In this document: positions 22,922-32,252 of the stretch, piece by piece
Layout of the letters: each line of letters opens with the position of its first letter
Numbering within the stretch: position 1 is the stretch's first letter
DNA from: CAVXJN01 sp963773585
GTDB lineage: Bacteria > Pseudomonadota > Gammaproteobacteria > JASBUN01
Direction of reading: 5' to 3'
NCBI GenBank assembly: GCA_963773585.1
Contig: CAVZBR010000001.1
Location: 124,001-188,000, forward strand
DNA: 64,000 nt
Program-made: the position numbers and the translations under genes
The notes under the pieces: generated by a model
Seen by the model: the letters and a program-made list of their open reading frames with translations, nothing else
Databases searched by the model: none
Told to the model about the DNA's origin: nothing

Positions 22922-25594
22922 ATGGCGACCAGAGAAGACGAACTTCAATTGCGCACCACTGCGCTGCATGCCTGGCACGTGCAACAGGGCGCGCGCATGG
23001 TGCCGTTCGGCGGCTGGGATATGCCGGTGCAATACAAGGGCGGCATCATTCATGAACATTTGGCGACGCGCCGGCAATCGGGCCTGTTCGACGTCAGCCA
23101 CATGGGCCGCTTCCGGATCACCGGCGAGCAGGCCGATGCGTTCCTGCTGCGTACCCTGACCAACAATGCCCGTGCCCTGGAAGCCGGGCAGGCGCAATAC
23201 ACCTTCATCGCCACGCCCACCGGCGGCGCCGTGGACGATGCGTATTTATACAAGCTCGCCGATCGTGATTTCCTGCTGGTGGTCAACGCCGCCAACCGCG
23301 AAAAGGATTGGCAGTGGTTGCAGGAACACAAACGCGGCAACGTGCAGATGGAAGACGTCAGCGAACAACTGGCCATGATTTCCCTGCAAGGCCCGGCGTC
23401 GGCCGATGTATTGGAGCAGTTGGTCGATGCCAGCGCGTTGCCGGAAAACAAACGCAACTATCTCAGCAGGGTGCGAATCGGCGCCCACGACGTGGTGGTG
23501 GCGCGCACCGGCTATACCGGCGAAGCCGTTTGTTTCGAGCTGTTCCCGCCGCGGGAGTTTGTGGCCGAGCTTTGGCAGCAATTGGTGGACAACGGCGCGA
23601 TCCCAGCCGGTCTGGGAGCACGGGATTCTTTGCGTCTGGAAGCGGGATTGCCGTTATACGGCCATGAACTCGGTACCGATCCGGACGGTAACGAGATTCC
23701 GCTGTTCGCCAACGCCATTGCCCGCTTGGCGGTGCGTCCGCCCCAGGATGCGCCCTATATCGGGCAGGACGCCATCGAGCCGCAACGCCAGGAGTTTCTG
23801 CTGTGGAAGCGGGGAGAACTGAGTTTGCCGCCCGAGCAGCGCATTCTCAAACGCATGGTGCAGCCGGTGGCCGTGTTCGGCAGTCGCAAGCCGCTGCGCG
23901 CGGGCTTCGCAGTCGAGGCAAACCACACCCCGATCGGCTTTCTGACCTCCGGCACCACGGTGCCCTATCCGCGCTTCTATCGTGAGGACATTACCGCTGT
24001 TCCGTCCGACGAACATCACCTGCGGCCCATCGGCTTGGCGCTGCTCAATGCCACCATCCGCTACCGGCCCGATTTGCCCGTGACCGTATCGATCCTGCCG
24101 GACCGCGGCGAGGTCTTCGGCGCCGAGCTGGTGGAAAAGAATCTGCTCATTACCGCGCCTTATGCGCGTCCGTACGTCGGCTTCAGGCCGCCTCCGGAGG
24201 GGCGCCGCATTGCGCCTGGCGAAGCGGCGCAGCGGGCCCAGCAACTACGCGCCAGCGCCCAGGAAAACACCCGATGGCGGCGCACCGAATGCGTGAACCT
24301 GATTCCCTCGGAGCAGACGCCGTCCGCGTTCGTCGAGCGCTTGTGCGTGGCCGATCCGGCCGGGCGCTACAACGAACACAAGCACCTAGCGGCGCTGGGG
24401 CCGGATTCGCCGGACCTGCGTTTCTACCGCGGCACTCAGTACATCATGGATCGAGAGGAGGATCTGAAGGCGGCTCTGCGCAGCTTCTTCGGCTGCAGTA
24501 CGGTGGAGCCGCGGGTGATCAGCGGACAGATGGCCAACGCCACCGTGTTCGACGCCCTGAAGCAATACAAGAATCGTTATCGCCGCGGCGAGCAGCCGCT
24601 GCTGCTGGGCCCGGTGATCGTCCACGATCTGAACAAGGGTGGTCATTTGAGCGCCCAGGTGCTCGGCTCGCTGAAGAATTATGTCGCCTTCGATCTCAAG
24701 ACCGGGCGCCCTTCGGTGGCCTATTTTCCGTTCCGCAAGGCCAACCCGTACCAGATCGACGTCGACCAGACCAAGGAGATGATTCGCCAGCTGCGCCCCG
24801 AACTATTGGTGTTCGGACGAAGCGTCATTATTCACAAGGAGCCGGTGCGCGAAATCGCCGATTTCATTTTTGCCGAATACGGGCGCGACAATCCGGAACG
24901 GCCGTTGATCATGTACGACGGCGCCCACGTCCTCGGTCTGCTCGGACAGCACTTCCAGGATCCGTTTCAGGAAGGCGCCGATGTGGTCACCGGTTCCACC
25001 CACAAGACTTTCTTCGGCCCGCAACGCGGGGTCATTCTCAGCAATATCGTCCCCGGCTCGGTATTCGAAGACTTCTGGCGTTTCGTCGAAGCACGCACCT
25101 TTCCAGGCCGGGTCAGCAACCATCATCTGGGCACCCTGCTCGGACTGCTGGGCGCGACCTACGAAATGCTGCAGTTCAAGGACGAATATCAGCAGGCGGT
25201 GCTGGCCAACGCCAAAGCCTTTGCCACGGCGCTGCACGACAACGGCCTGCACGTCGAAGGCGACCCCGCGATGAGCTTCACCGAAACCCACCAGGTGTTG
25301 CTACGTTCCGGTCGCGGTCGCGGCCAGACCATCGCCGAAATCTTTGAGCACAACAACGTCATCACCAACCCCCAGGCGTTCTATGATGACCTCGGGTTTG
25401 GCGCCGCCAGCGGCGTGCGCATGGGCACCCAGGAAATGACCCGTTATGGCATGGAGCCCGCCGATTTCGGCGAACTCGCCGGCCTGCTCGCCGAAATGGT
25501 GCGCGCGGGTGCCGACCAAGCGAATGGCGCCTGGCTTGAGCGCGTGCGCCAGTTCCGCAGCCGCTATCTCGAGATGCGCTATTGCTTCGATTGA
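22922..25594 (+). CDS. GcvT-SHMT fusion: aminomethyltransferase plus serine hydroxymethyltransferase
   Basis: An 890-residue two-domain protein. Residues 12-430 are a glycine-cleavage T-protein: FGGWDMPVQY, DVSHMGRF, GGAVDDAYLY, SLQGPAS, GLGARDSLRLEAGLPLYG and the C-terminal barrel TPIGFLTSGT. Residues 440-890 are a serine hydroxymethyltransferase-like PLP enzyme: NLIPSEQTPS, GQMANATVF, YDGAHVLGLL, Schiff-base lysine K695 in GSTHKTFFGP, and GVRMGTQEMTRYGM. Separate proteins usually do these jobs; the fusion would move C1 units between an aminomethyl donor, a folate-type carrier and glycine/serine. The H4MPT neighbourhood raises the possibility of H4MPT as carrier. No frameshift; domain boundary is continuous. 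Confidence 0.9.
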   Translation: MATREDELQLRTTALHAWHVQQGARMVPFGGWDMPVQYKGGIIHEHLATRRQSGLFDVSHMGRFRITGEQADAFLLRTLTNNARALEAGQAQYTFIATPTGGAVDDAYLYKLADRDFLLVVNAANREKDWQWLQEHKRGNVQMEDVSEQLAMISLQGPASADVLEQLVDASALPENKRNYLSRVRIGAHDVVVARTGYTGEAVCFELFPPREFVAELWQQLVDNGAIPAGLGARDSLRLEAGLPLYGHELGTDPDGNEIPLFANAIARLAVRPPQDAPYIGQDAIEPQRQEFLLWKRGELSLPPEQRILKRMVQPVAVFGSRKPLRAGFAVEANHTPIGFLTSGTTVPYPRFYREDITAVPSDEHHLRPIGLALLNATIRYRPDLPVTVSILPDRGEVFGAELVEKNLLITAPYARPYVGFRPPPEGRRIAPGEAAQRAQQLRASAQENTRWRRTECVNLIPSEQTPSAFVERLCVADPAGRYNEHKHLAALGPDSPDLRFYRGTQYIMDREEDLKAALRSFFGCSTVEPRVISGQMANATVFDALKQYKNRYRRGEQPLLLGPVIVHDLNKGGHLSAQVLGSLKNYVAFDLKTGRPSVAYFPFRKANPYQIDVDQTKEMIRQLRPELLVFGRSVIIHKEPVREIADFIFAEYGRDNPERPLIMYDGAHVLGLLGQHFQDPFQEGADVVTGSTHKTFFGPQRGVILSNIVPGSVFEDFWRFVEARTFPGRVSNHHLGTLLGLLGATYEMLQFKDEYQQAVLANAKAFATALHDNGLHVEGDPAMSFTETHQVLLRSGRGRGQTIAEIFEHNNVITNPQAFYDDLGFGAASGVRMGTQEMTRYGMEPADFGELAGLLAEMVRAGADQANGAWLERVRQFRSRYLEMRYCFD

Positions 25595-25636
25595 GTCATA
25601 GCGCTGCCACGCTCGCTCTTGAACGCGCGAGACGTC

Positions 25637-26494
25637 ATGGACGCTGACCAAGGCGTTCGCGCATCGTTGGCGCAACTGGCGCGCCGCGGGCCGTGCATCA
25701 TGGGTATCCTGAACGTGACGCCGGACAGCTTTTCCGACGGCGGCCGTTTCGCCGACCTGGAAACGGCCGTGGCGCAAGGCGTGCGCATGGCAGACGATGG
25801 CGCCGCGGTGATCGACGTCGGCGGCGAATCGACGCGTCCGGGATCGCAGCCCGTGCCCGCGGCGGAACAGCGCCGGCGCGTGGTCGAGGTCATCGCCCGC
25901 TTGCGCAGACGCCTGCCGGCCATGCAAATCAGCATCGACACCACTTCTGCGGATGTGGCGGCAGCGGCCCTGGACGCCGGCGCCGATGTCATCAATGACA
26001 TCAGTGCCGGCCGTGACGACACCGACATGTTGGCCTTGGCGGCGCGCCGGGGCGTGCCCTTGGTGTTGATGCACATGCAAGGGCGTCCCGCCACCATGCA
26101 GAACGATCCCCGCTACCAAAACGTAGTCGAAGAGGTGCGTGAGTTTCTTGCCGAACGTATCGCAGCCGCGGTGGCCGCCGGGATCTCCCGTGAGCAGCTG
26201 ATCGTCGACCCCGGCATCGGCTTCGGCAAAGCCAGGGAGCACAACGTCGCCTTGCTGGCGGGGTTGGAACGTTTGACGCAATTACATTGCCCGCTGTTGT
26301 TGGGCGTCAGCCGCAAAGCGTTCCTCGGTCACAAACTGCCGACACAGGAACCTCGGCAACTGGTGGCGGCGACCTGCGCCACCACCGCCCTGGGGGTCAT
26401 GGCCGGGGCGCGGATTTTTCGGGTCCACGACGTTGCGGAGAATCGCCAGGCCATGGACGTGGCTTGGCAGTGGCAGCAAGCGCGCAAGGCCTGA
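25637..26494 (+). CDS. folP: Dihydropteroate synthase
   Basis: A 285-residue enzyme with all family motifs: GILNVTPDSFSDGG, DVGGESTRPGSQ, IDTTSADVA, INDISAG, LMHMQGRPATMQ, DPGIGFGK, GVSRKAFLG and RVHDV. It joins the pterin pyrophosphate to p-aminobenzoate in folate synthesis. It follows the GcvT-SHMT fusion by 42 bases. A TTG at 25619 would add six residues; no ribosome binding site decides. The context allows a specialised pterin pathway role, but ordinary FolP explains the sequence. Confidence 0.92.
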   Translation: MDADQGVRASLAQLARRGPCIMGILNVTPDSFSDGGRFADLETAVAQGVRMADDGAAVIDVGGESTRPGSQPVPAAEQRRRVVEVIARLRRRLPAMQISIDTTSADVAAAALDAGADVINDISAGRDDTDMLALAARRGVPLVLMHMQGRPATMQNDPRYQNVVEEVREFLAERIAAAVAAGISREQLIVDPGIGFGKAREHNVALLAGLERLTQLHCPLLLGVSRKAFLGHKLPTQEPRQLVAATCATTALGVMAGARIFRVHDVAENRQAMDVAWQWQQARKA

Positions 26495-26713
26495 TGCGCC
26501 ACTTATCGGCGCCTGCCCGGGAACCGATCGCTTTGGTCCGAGACGCACACCGTCAGGTGTCGTCGATTTGTGCGGGTTCGTAGGCGCCGTAAGCGTTATC
26601 AGGATAGCAATTCAACCACGGCTCGCCGGTGCAGTATTGTCCGGCAATTGGGAATTTGCCAGGCGCGCAATGCCAAGCAGTGTAGTCGAGGCATCCGCTT
26701 GCCCGGTGGAGGT
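26495..26713. other. Convergent intergenic region
   Basis: This stretch between folP (plus) and glrR (minus) holds no convincing gene, and I see no strong T-tailed hairpin. Confidence 0.4.
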
Positions 26714-28078
26714 TCACGCCTCGCTTTGGCGAAACAGGCCCGGGTCGAGCTGATGACGACCGAGTAACTTGTAGAATTCGGTGCGGTTGCGTTGCGCGAG
26801 GCGTGCAGCCTGGGTGACATTGCCTTCAGTGATTTGCAACAGATGGACCAGATAGTCCCGTTCAAATCGTTCCCGAGCTGCACTGAACGACATCAGTTCA
26901 TCGGGTTTGTCGCGCAACGCCTTCTGGACCTGTGCGGCCGGTATGATGGAGCCGTTCGACAGCACGTGGGTCTGTTCGACGACATTGAGCAGTTGTCGCA
27001 CGTTGCCCGGCCACGGGGCGCTTACCAGCAGCTGCATCGCATCGGGAGCGAACGACTTTGCTTTTTGTTTGCTGCGCTTTGCGATTTGGTTGAGGAAATG
27101 ATTGGCGAGCAGCGGTATGTCTTCGCGGCGCTCGCGCAACGCAGGCAATTCCAGCATCACGACATTGAGCCGGTAATAGAGATCTTCGCGGAAATCTCCA
27201 TGCTGCACGGCCTGTTCGAGATTGCGGTGGGTCGCCGAAATGATGCGTACGTCCACCGGCACCGAACGCGTCGCGCCGACCGGCCGCACTTCTTTTTCCT
27301 GCAACGCACGCAGCAACTTCACTTGAAACGCAAGCGGCATGTCGCCGATTTCATCGAGGAACAGGGTGCCCCCCTGAGCTGCCTGGAAGAGGCCTTCCCG
27401 ATTGGCAGTGGCACCCGTGAACGAGCCTTTGACATGTCCAAACAATTCCGATTCCAGCAGCTGCTCGGGAATCGCACTGCAGTTCACCGCCAGGAACGGT
27501 TTGTCCCGGCGGGCGCTGGCTTGATGCACTGCCCGGGCGATGAGCTCCTTGCCGGTACCGCTTTCGCTTTGAATCAGGATGCTGGCGTCACTTTCTCCAA
27601 CCCGGCGCGCCCGGTCGAGCAGCTCCTCCATGGCACTGCTGCGGGCGACGATGTCCGCCCGCCACTCCTGCTCGGGCGCGGCGTCGGCATGTTCGCCGGT
27701 TCCGACCAGGCGCAATGCACGCCGCACGCAATCCAGCAGATCTTTGCTGTCGAAGGGTTTGGTCAAATAGCCGAAGACACCGCTCTGCGTTGCAGCGACT
27801 GCGTCGGGGATGGTGCCATGGGCGGTCAGGATGATGACCGGCAACAGTGGATTTCGTTCGTGCAGCAAGCGGAACAAGGTCATGCCGTCCATGCCGTCCA
27901 TGCGCAGGTCGGTAATCACCAGTTGCGGTTGCACGACGGCCAGCATGCCCAGCGCCTGCTCACTGCTGGCGGCGGTCTCAACGCTGAAGCCGGCTGCGGT
28001 GAGACGCATGGATAGCAAGCGCAGCAGCCCAGGATCGTCGTCGACGACGAGTATCTTTCTGTTTGGCTCGACATTCAT
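26714..28078 (-). CDS. glrR: Sigma-54-dependent response regulator GlrR (QseF)
   Basis: A 454-residue NtrC-type activator: receiver domain with phosphoacceptor D57, AAA+ domain with Walker A ESGTGKE (172-178) and DEIGDMP, and a Fis-type helix-turn-helix ending NVTQAARLAQRNRTEFYKLL. It matches GlrR along its length. The sigma-54 contact loop reads GSFTGA (218-223) in place of the usual GAFTGA. It is encoded with glrK and a QseG-like gene; in enterobacteria this system controls the GlmY small RNA and envelope stress. Confidence 0.93.
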   Translation of the reverse strand: MNVEPNRKILVVDDDPGLLRLLSMRLTAAGFSVETAASSEQALGMLAVVQPQLVITDLRMDGMDGMTLFRLLHERNPLLPVIILTAHGTIPDAVAATQSGVFGYLTKPFDSKDLLDCVRRALRLVGTGEHADAAPEQEWRADIVARSSAMEELLDRARRVGESDASILIQSESGTGKELIARAVHQASARRDKPFLAVNCSAIPEQLLESELFGHVKGSFTGATANREGLFQAAQGGTLFLDEIGDMPLAFQVKLLRALQEKEVRPVGATRSVPVDVRIISATHRNLEQAVQHGDFREDLYYRLNVVMLELPALRERREDIPLLANHFLNQIAKRSKQKAKSFAPDAMQLLVSAPWPGNVRQLLNVVEQTHVLSNGSIIPAAQVQKALRDKPDELMSFSAARERFERDYLVHLLQITEGNVTQAARLAQRNRTEFYKLLGRHQLDPGLFRQSEA

Positions 28079-28082
28079 AGCA

Positions 28083-28634
28083 TCAATTCGGCGTTACGGT
28101 TTCCCGTCTGTGGATTTGCTCTTCGATTGCTTTCAGCTCGTTGAGTTTCTGCTCCAGAGTGTCTCGCTGCGTGCGTTCCTGGGTCAGCGTCCGTTCGTAA
28201 TCAGACTGGATCCGGTGCCGGTCCTGCAGGCCCCAGCGCAGCATGTAGGCAAACATGGCGAGATCGGAGTCGCGCGGCGCGCTCTTCAGCGCTTCGTCCA
28301 CCAGCGCCAAAGCCCGCATCTCGTTGCGGAAGGGCGCGTTGGGCAGGCTCAGCAATACCGCCAGTCGCATCTTTTCCAAGACGTTCCCTGGGTCTTTAGC
28401 ACGCGCTTCAGCACCTGGTAAGACGCGCTGCAACTGCGCCGGACTGGCTTCGCGCAGCCAGTGCGTGTAAGCGATCAGTGCGACCAGGCCTTCGTCGGCC
28501 TTGGCGTCGGCTTGCGCAAGCGGCCGCCTCTCGGGCACAGGGTGCTTGGCTGCCTGTGCGGTTTCCGATGACCCGGCGACGGGACGAGCCAAGTTTTCGC
28601 ATGCGGTCGACGACAATGAAACCACGGCGCACAT
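28083..28634 (-). CDS. QseG-like protein of the GlrK/GlrR system
   Basis: A 183-residue protein between glrK and glrR. The start at 28634 has AGGA eight bases upstream and leaves ten bases after the glrK stop. It begins with a short hydrophobic run ending in SSTAC, a poor lipobox, then a coiled-coil-prone C-terminus (SDYERTLTQERTQRDTLEQK). In E. coli QseG is an outer-membrane lipoprotein that interacts with the kinase. Longer in-frame starts (for example at 28727) would overlap glrK; they would give a better signal peptide, so the N-terminus is uncertain. Confidence 0.7.
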   Translation of the reverse strand: MCAVVSLSSTACENLARPVAGSSETAQAAKHPVPERRPLAQADAKADEGLVALIAYTHWLREASPAQLQRVLPGAEARAKDPGNVLEKMRLAVLLSLPNAPFRNEMRALALVDEALKSAPRDSDLAMFAYMLRWGLQDRHRIQSDYERTLTQERTQRDTLEQKLNELKAIEEQIHRRETVTPN

Positions 28635-28644
28635 GAGTACGATC

Positions 28645-30189
28645 CTAGTTCGACGCCACGGCGATTTCGCCGGGTGAGATCGGTAACTGAACGCGAAGCA
28701 GTGCGCCTCGCTCCTGGTCGATAACATGAATGTCTCCATGGTGCGAACGGACGTATTCACGCGCGATCGACAGCCCGAGCCCTGTTCCCTTGACGTGTCC
28801 TTCGTACGGAGCGTCGCCCTGAAAAAACGCCTCAAAGACGCGTTCGCGTTCCTGGCTTGGTATCCCCGGTCCCTCGTCCTGTACTTCAATCAGAGCATCG
28901 CGTTTATCACGGTGCACCCGTAGCCAAAGGCGCCCGCGCGTAGGAGAGTACTTTATGGCGTTTGAGATTAGATTATCTACGATGGTGCGCAACTTGTCCG
29001 GGTCCCCTGGAACCTCCAACTGTTCGAGCTCCTGGGAAACGTCAAGGGCTTTGCCGCGTATTGCCAACGTGTGTTCGTTCAACACGCTGCTCACGATCCG
29101 ATCCAATCGCACGGGCGCGAGTCCGGTCAAGGGCTGCGTCGACTGGGTAATGCTGAAATTCAGAAGATCCTCGATCAGGCGCTGCAAGCGGAGACTGTTT
29201 GAATGTAGCAAGTCCGCCACTTCCCGCTGCGCGGGATTGAGTTCACCGATCACTTCCTCGTGCAGCAGTTCCGAGCCTTCCCGAATCGATGTCAACGGTG
29301 TTTTCAACTCGTGAGACATATGTCGAAGAAACATGACCTTCTGATTCTCGAGCTCCAGCAGTCGTTGGCGCATCCAATCGAGCCGGGCGCCGAGTTCGCG
29401 CAGGTCGTTTGGCCCTTTGACGCCGATTGGAGTGGTAAATTCGCCGGCGCCGAGTTGGCGGATGGAATGGTCCAATTGCCGCAATGGCCGCGCGATCAGG
29501 TAAATGAAAACGGCAGTCAGCGCGATCACGATCGGCACCAGCGCCGCTGCCTGCCAGATCAAGAGCCGTTGCGCGCGCGCGGCCGCGCTTTGGAGGTTGG
29601 CTACGCTGCGGGCAATCAGTTGATTGCCTTCGTCGGCCAGTGCCCGCGCTTGGCGCGCCAATCGGCCGAAGCCTGCGAGCGCGCTATCGATTTTCTCCTT
29701 GTCGGCGCCGGTGGTGTACAGCAGACGGTAAATTCGATTTTCCTCCGTGGTCAGCCGATCCAATCGTTCTTGCTGGCCGGAAGATAGTTCAAGGCGACGC
29801 AACTCGGCTACGGCGTCCAACAATTCGTGACGACGGTCTTCATATACTTCCAATAGAGTGGCGTCGCCGAGCACGTTGTACTGCCGGGCGCTTCGTTCCA
29901 TCGCGGTGAGTGCTTCACCGAGCGTCTGGCTCGCCCGCACCGCGCGTGTCGCATCGTAAATGGTCCGTTGACCTTGAGCGGTGACCCGGTCGACATATAG
30001 CGCTGCGGTCACCAGGGCTACTATGAGCGGCAGCGTGGCGAGGCCGAACCCGAGCAGCAGCAGTTGCATTATGGAGCGTGGGCGGTAGCGCTTCACTTTG
30101 GATAGGCGGAGTTGAAGACGGTGTCCGGACTTTCGCTCCGATCTGAAAGTCGGAGCGAACGATCCATCGGTGGTGGTAAATGGAATCAT
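28645..30189 (-). CDS. glrK: Sensor histidine kinase GlrK (QseE)
   Basis: A 514-residue membrane kinase: helices near 41-67 and 210-233 flank a helical periplasmic domain, then HAMP, dimerisation helix with His293 in RHMSHELKTPLTS, and ATPase motifs NLISNAIKYSP, DEGPGIPSQER and GTGLGLSIAREYV. The 40 residues before the first helix are basic and may be excess; ATG at 30069 is an alternative start. It phosphorylates GlrR. The Pal-like gene lies 33 bases upstream in the same direction. Confidence 0.92.
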   Translation of the reverse strand: MIPFTTTDGSFAPTFRSERKSGHRLQLRLSKVKRYRPRSIMQLLLLGFGLATLPLIVALVTAALYVDRVTAQGQRTIYDATRAVRASQTLGEALTAMERSARQYNVLGDATLLEVYEDRRHELLDAVAELRRLELSSGQQERLDRLTTEENRIYRLLYTTGADKEKIDSALAGFGRLARQARALADEGNQLIARSVANLQSAAARAQRLLIWQAAALVPIVIALTAVFIYLIARPLRQLDHSIRQLGAGEFTTPIGVKGPNDLRELGARLDWMRQRLLELENQKVMFLRHMSHELKTPLTSIREGSELLHEEVIGELNPAQREVADLLHSNSLRLQRLIEDLLNFSITQSTQPLTGLAPVRLDRIVSSVLNEHTLAIRGKALDVSQELEQLEVPGDPDKLRTIVDNLISNAIKYSPTRGRLWLRVHRDKRDALIEVQDEGPGIPSQERERVFEAFFQGDAPYEGHVKGTGLGLSIAREYVRSHHGDIHVIDQERGALLRVQLPISPGEIAVASN

Positions 30190-30222
30190 GTTAACACACC
30201 GCCGCGGTCCCTCTTGGAGGGC

Positions 30223-30777
30223 CTAAGGCCGGTTGTCTGTGCCAGCCGCGTGCTGTCGATAACTGAACTCAACTCTGCGGTTTTTGCTCCACGCGGCCTC
30301 GCCATGGCCCGTGGCAGCGGGATATTCCTCGCCGTAAGCTGCGGTCGACAGCTGTGCTTCGGCGACGCCTTGCAGCAGCATCTGATTCAATACTGCTTTT
30401 GCGCGGCGCTCGGACAGGGCCAGATTGTACTCGCGGGTACCGCGCTCGTCGGCATGCCCGCCCAACTTCACCGCCGTATCGGGATGGGCGCGCAGATAGC
30501 GTGCGTGGGTAGCAATCAACTCCCGATACTCGGGTTTTATGTCGTCGCGGTCGTAATCGAAATAAACCACTTTGCCGACGTCTGCGTTGTCCATCGTTTG
30601 CGCGTGCGCGCCGCTGGTCTCGGGCGACGGCGCGGTCGCGGCATTGGCTTGGCTCGAAGCGGCGGACGGGACGTCGCTGGCGGTCTTTTGAGTCGCGCAC
30701 CCTGAAATCAGGGACAATACGATCAAAGCGGTTGCCGCAGACAGGTGGAGCGAGCGGTGGATGTTGGTCGACGTCAC
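30223..30777 (-). CDS. Pal/OmpA-like peptidoglycan-associated lipoprotein
   Basis: A 184-residue lipoprotein: signal peptide with lipobox LISGC (mature Cys near residue 20), an Ala/Ser linker, then an OmpA C-terminal domain (VVYFDYDRDDIKPEYRELI, GHADERGTREYNLALSERRA, SKNRRVEF). The Asp and Arg of the diaminopimelate-binding motif are present. It resembles Pal of the Tol-Pal system but has no tol genes nearby. GTG start chosen for the GGAAGGAA site upstream. Confidence 0.87.
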   Translation of the reverse strand: MTSTNIHRSLHLSAATALIVLSLISGCATQKTASDVPSAASSQANAATAPSPETSGAHAQTMDNADVGKVVYFDYDRDDIKPEYRELIATHARYLRAHPDTAVKLGGHADERGTREYNLALSERRAKAVLNQMLLQGVAEAQLSTAAYGEEYPAATGHGEAAWSKNRRVEFSYRQHAAGTDNRP

Positions 30778-31037
30778 GTACCTATTCCTTCCGGGTGTGA
30801 TTGAGGCTATGGCAGCGGCACAGCGGGCGGTCTTACGCCCAAGCGCATTAGGGCATGCGGCTGGCAACTCTTGTGCCACCCAATAGGAACTGTCTAATAT
30901 TCAGCGAGCTGCGCTCCTGACCGCTCGGTTTGTCCCGAGGCGGCGTCAGGGTGGGCCGTGCGAATCGTCGGGGATTGCCGACACAGGTCGCCGAGCGTGC
31001 GCCTAGTGCACTGAATGCAGGGCAATTGGCCCCGTCT
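30778..31037. other. Intergenic spacer
   Basis: About 260 bases between the GGDEF gene and the Pal-like gene, both minus strand. It probably holds the promoter of the Pal-glrK-qseG-glrR series. Nothing else is visible. Confidence 0.35.
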
Positions 31038-32018
31038 CTAATCGGGGACGGGGGACGCTCTCACGCAGTTGCGACCATCGGCTTTCGCTTGGTATAGCGC
31101 TGAATCGGCCCGGTCGAGGAGCCGGCGCGGCGTGTCGCCCTGGCGCCAGGTGGTAACGCCGGTTGACACGCTCAAGTGCGGTAACGGGCCACCATCATCG
31201 TCGGTGATCAATGTGCTGCGAAGAGTGGTCCGGATTCGTTCCGCCACCCGCAAGGCTTCCGTGATCTGCGTGTCGGGCAGCAAAGCGACCAGTTCCTCGC
31301 CGCCGAAGCGCGCGGCATGGTCGCCGGCGCGAATCTGTTCGCGCACTACGCCTGCGAAGCAGATCAGGGCCCGGTCTCCCGCCAAGTGGCCGTGGATATC
31401 GTTGAATTGCTTGAATCGGTCCAGGTCCAGCATCAACACGCTGAGACTGCCATCGCGGTTGTTATAGTGCTCCAGCAGAGCGCGCAGGGATTCGTCCAGC
31501 CAGCGCCGATTGTAGAGACCGGTGAGCGGGTCCACCCTGGCGTTGGCCTCCGAGGCCCGCTGGCGCAGGATGCTGTGGCCCACCAGCAAGTTATCTTTGC
31601 GCAGGCGGCCGGAAAGCGAGCGCAACAAATTGCGCGCCACCGCCGCGGAATGGTCGAGGACCGTACGAATCGCCGGCCCATCGATGGCGAGCAGGCGGGT
31701 ATAGCTGCGGGCGATGACTTTGGCTGAGGGCGGCAGGCCTTCGAGCACGGACATTTCACCGACCCATTGCCCGGCGCCGATAAAAGCCAATAGCTGACCT
31801 CCGGAATCGTCCAGTTGCACCTGCAACTGACCTTCGAGCACCACATACATGCGGTCGTCGAAATGCCCTGGGTCCAGTAGCACTTCTGCGGACCGGAGCT
31901 CGCGCAGAAAGCACATCGGTACCAGCCATTCGAGCTGGTCCGGCACTTCACCCTCAAATAGCGGCAACTCGGCCAGTTGCTGGGCCGACAAGCCTTTCGT
32001 TGGAAGAGCCTTCATCAC
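31038..32018 (-). CDS. Diguanylate cyclase with cyclic-nucleotide-binding domain
   Basis: A 326-residue soluble protein. Residues 20-130 are a CRP-type nucleotide-binding barrel (VLEGQLQVQL, GAGQWVGEMSVLEG), and residues 160-322 a GGDEF domain with active site GGEEL (239-243) and an inhibitory I-site RAGD (230-233) at the correct five-residue distance. It should make cyclic di-GMP with product inhibition, gated by a nucleotide or other ligand in the N-terminal barrel. The barrel lacks an obvious conserved Arg-Ala phosphate cassette, so the ligand is open. Confidence 0.88.
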   Translation of the reverse strand: MMKALPTKGLSAQQLAELPLFEGEVPDQLEWLVPMCFLRELRSAEVLLDPGHFDDRMYVVLEGQLQVQLDDSGGQLLAFIGAGQWVGEMSVLEGLPPSAKVIARSYTRLLAIDGPAIRTVLDHSAAVARNLLRSLSGRLRKDNLLVGHSILRQRASEANARVDPLTGLYNRRWLDESLRALLEHYNNRDGSLSVLMLDLDRFKQFNDIHGHLAGDRALICFAGVVREQIRAGDHAARFGGEELVALLPDTQITEALRVAERIRTTLRSTLITDDDGGPLPHLSVSTGVTTWRQGDTPRRLLDRADSALYQAKADGRNCVRASPVPD

Positions 32019-32212
32019 TTTTCCGGCCGAAGAGAATCAATGGTCATAGTCTGACGCAATGTTTAGGCCAGGGCATCACTGCCGCCAGTTTGGTTGAGCG
32101 GAACTGTGCGACGGTTCGTCTTTTACAGCGAATTAATTCCGAAAATGCGAATGCGAGACAGCGAGGCCGCGCGCAACCGGAGGGCGGGCGCCATTCCTTG
32201 AATGACAGGCAA

Positions 32213-32240
32213 AAAAAAAGCCCGGCACCTGGCCGGGCTT
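32213..32240 (-). terminator. Rho-independent terminator of the PRC-barrel gene
   Basis: Read on the minus strand, AGCCCGGCC-AGGTGCCGGGCT is a strong GC hairpin followed directly by a run of nine T. It lies just after the PRC-barrel gene stop. Confidence 0.88.
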
Positions 32241-32252
32241 CGATTCGCGATC

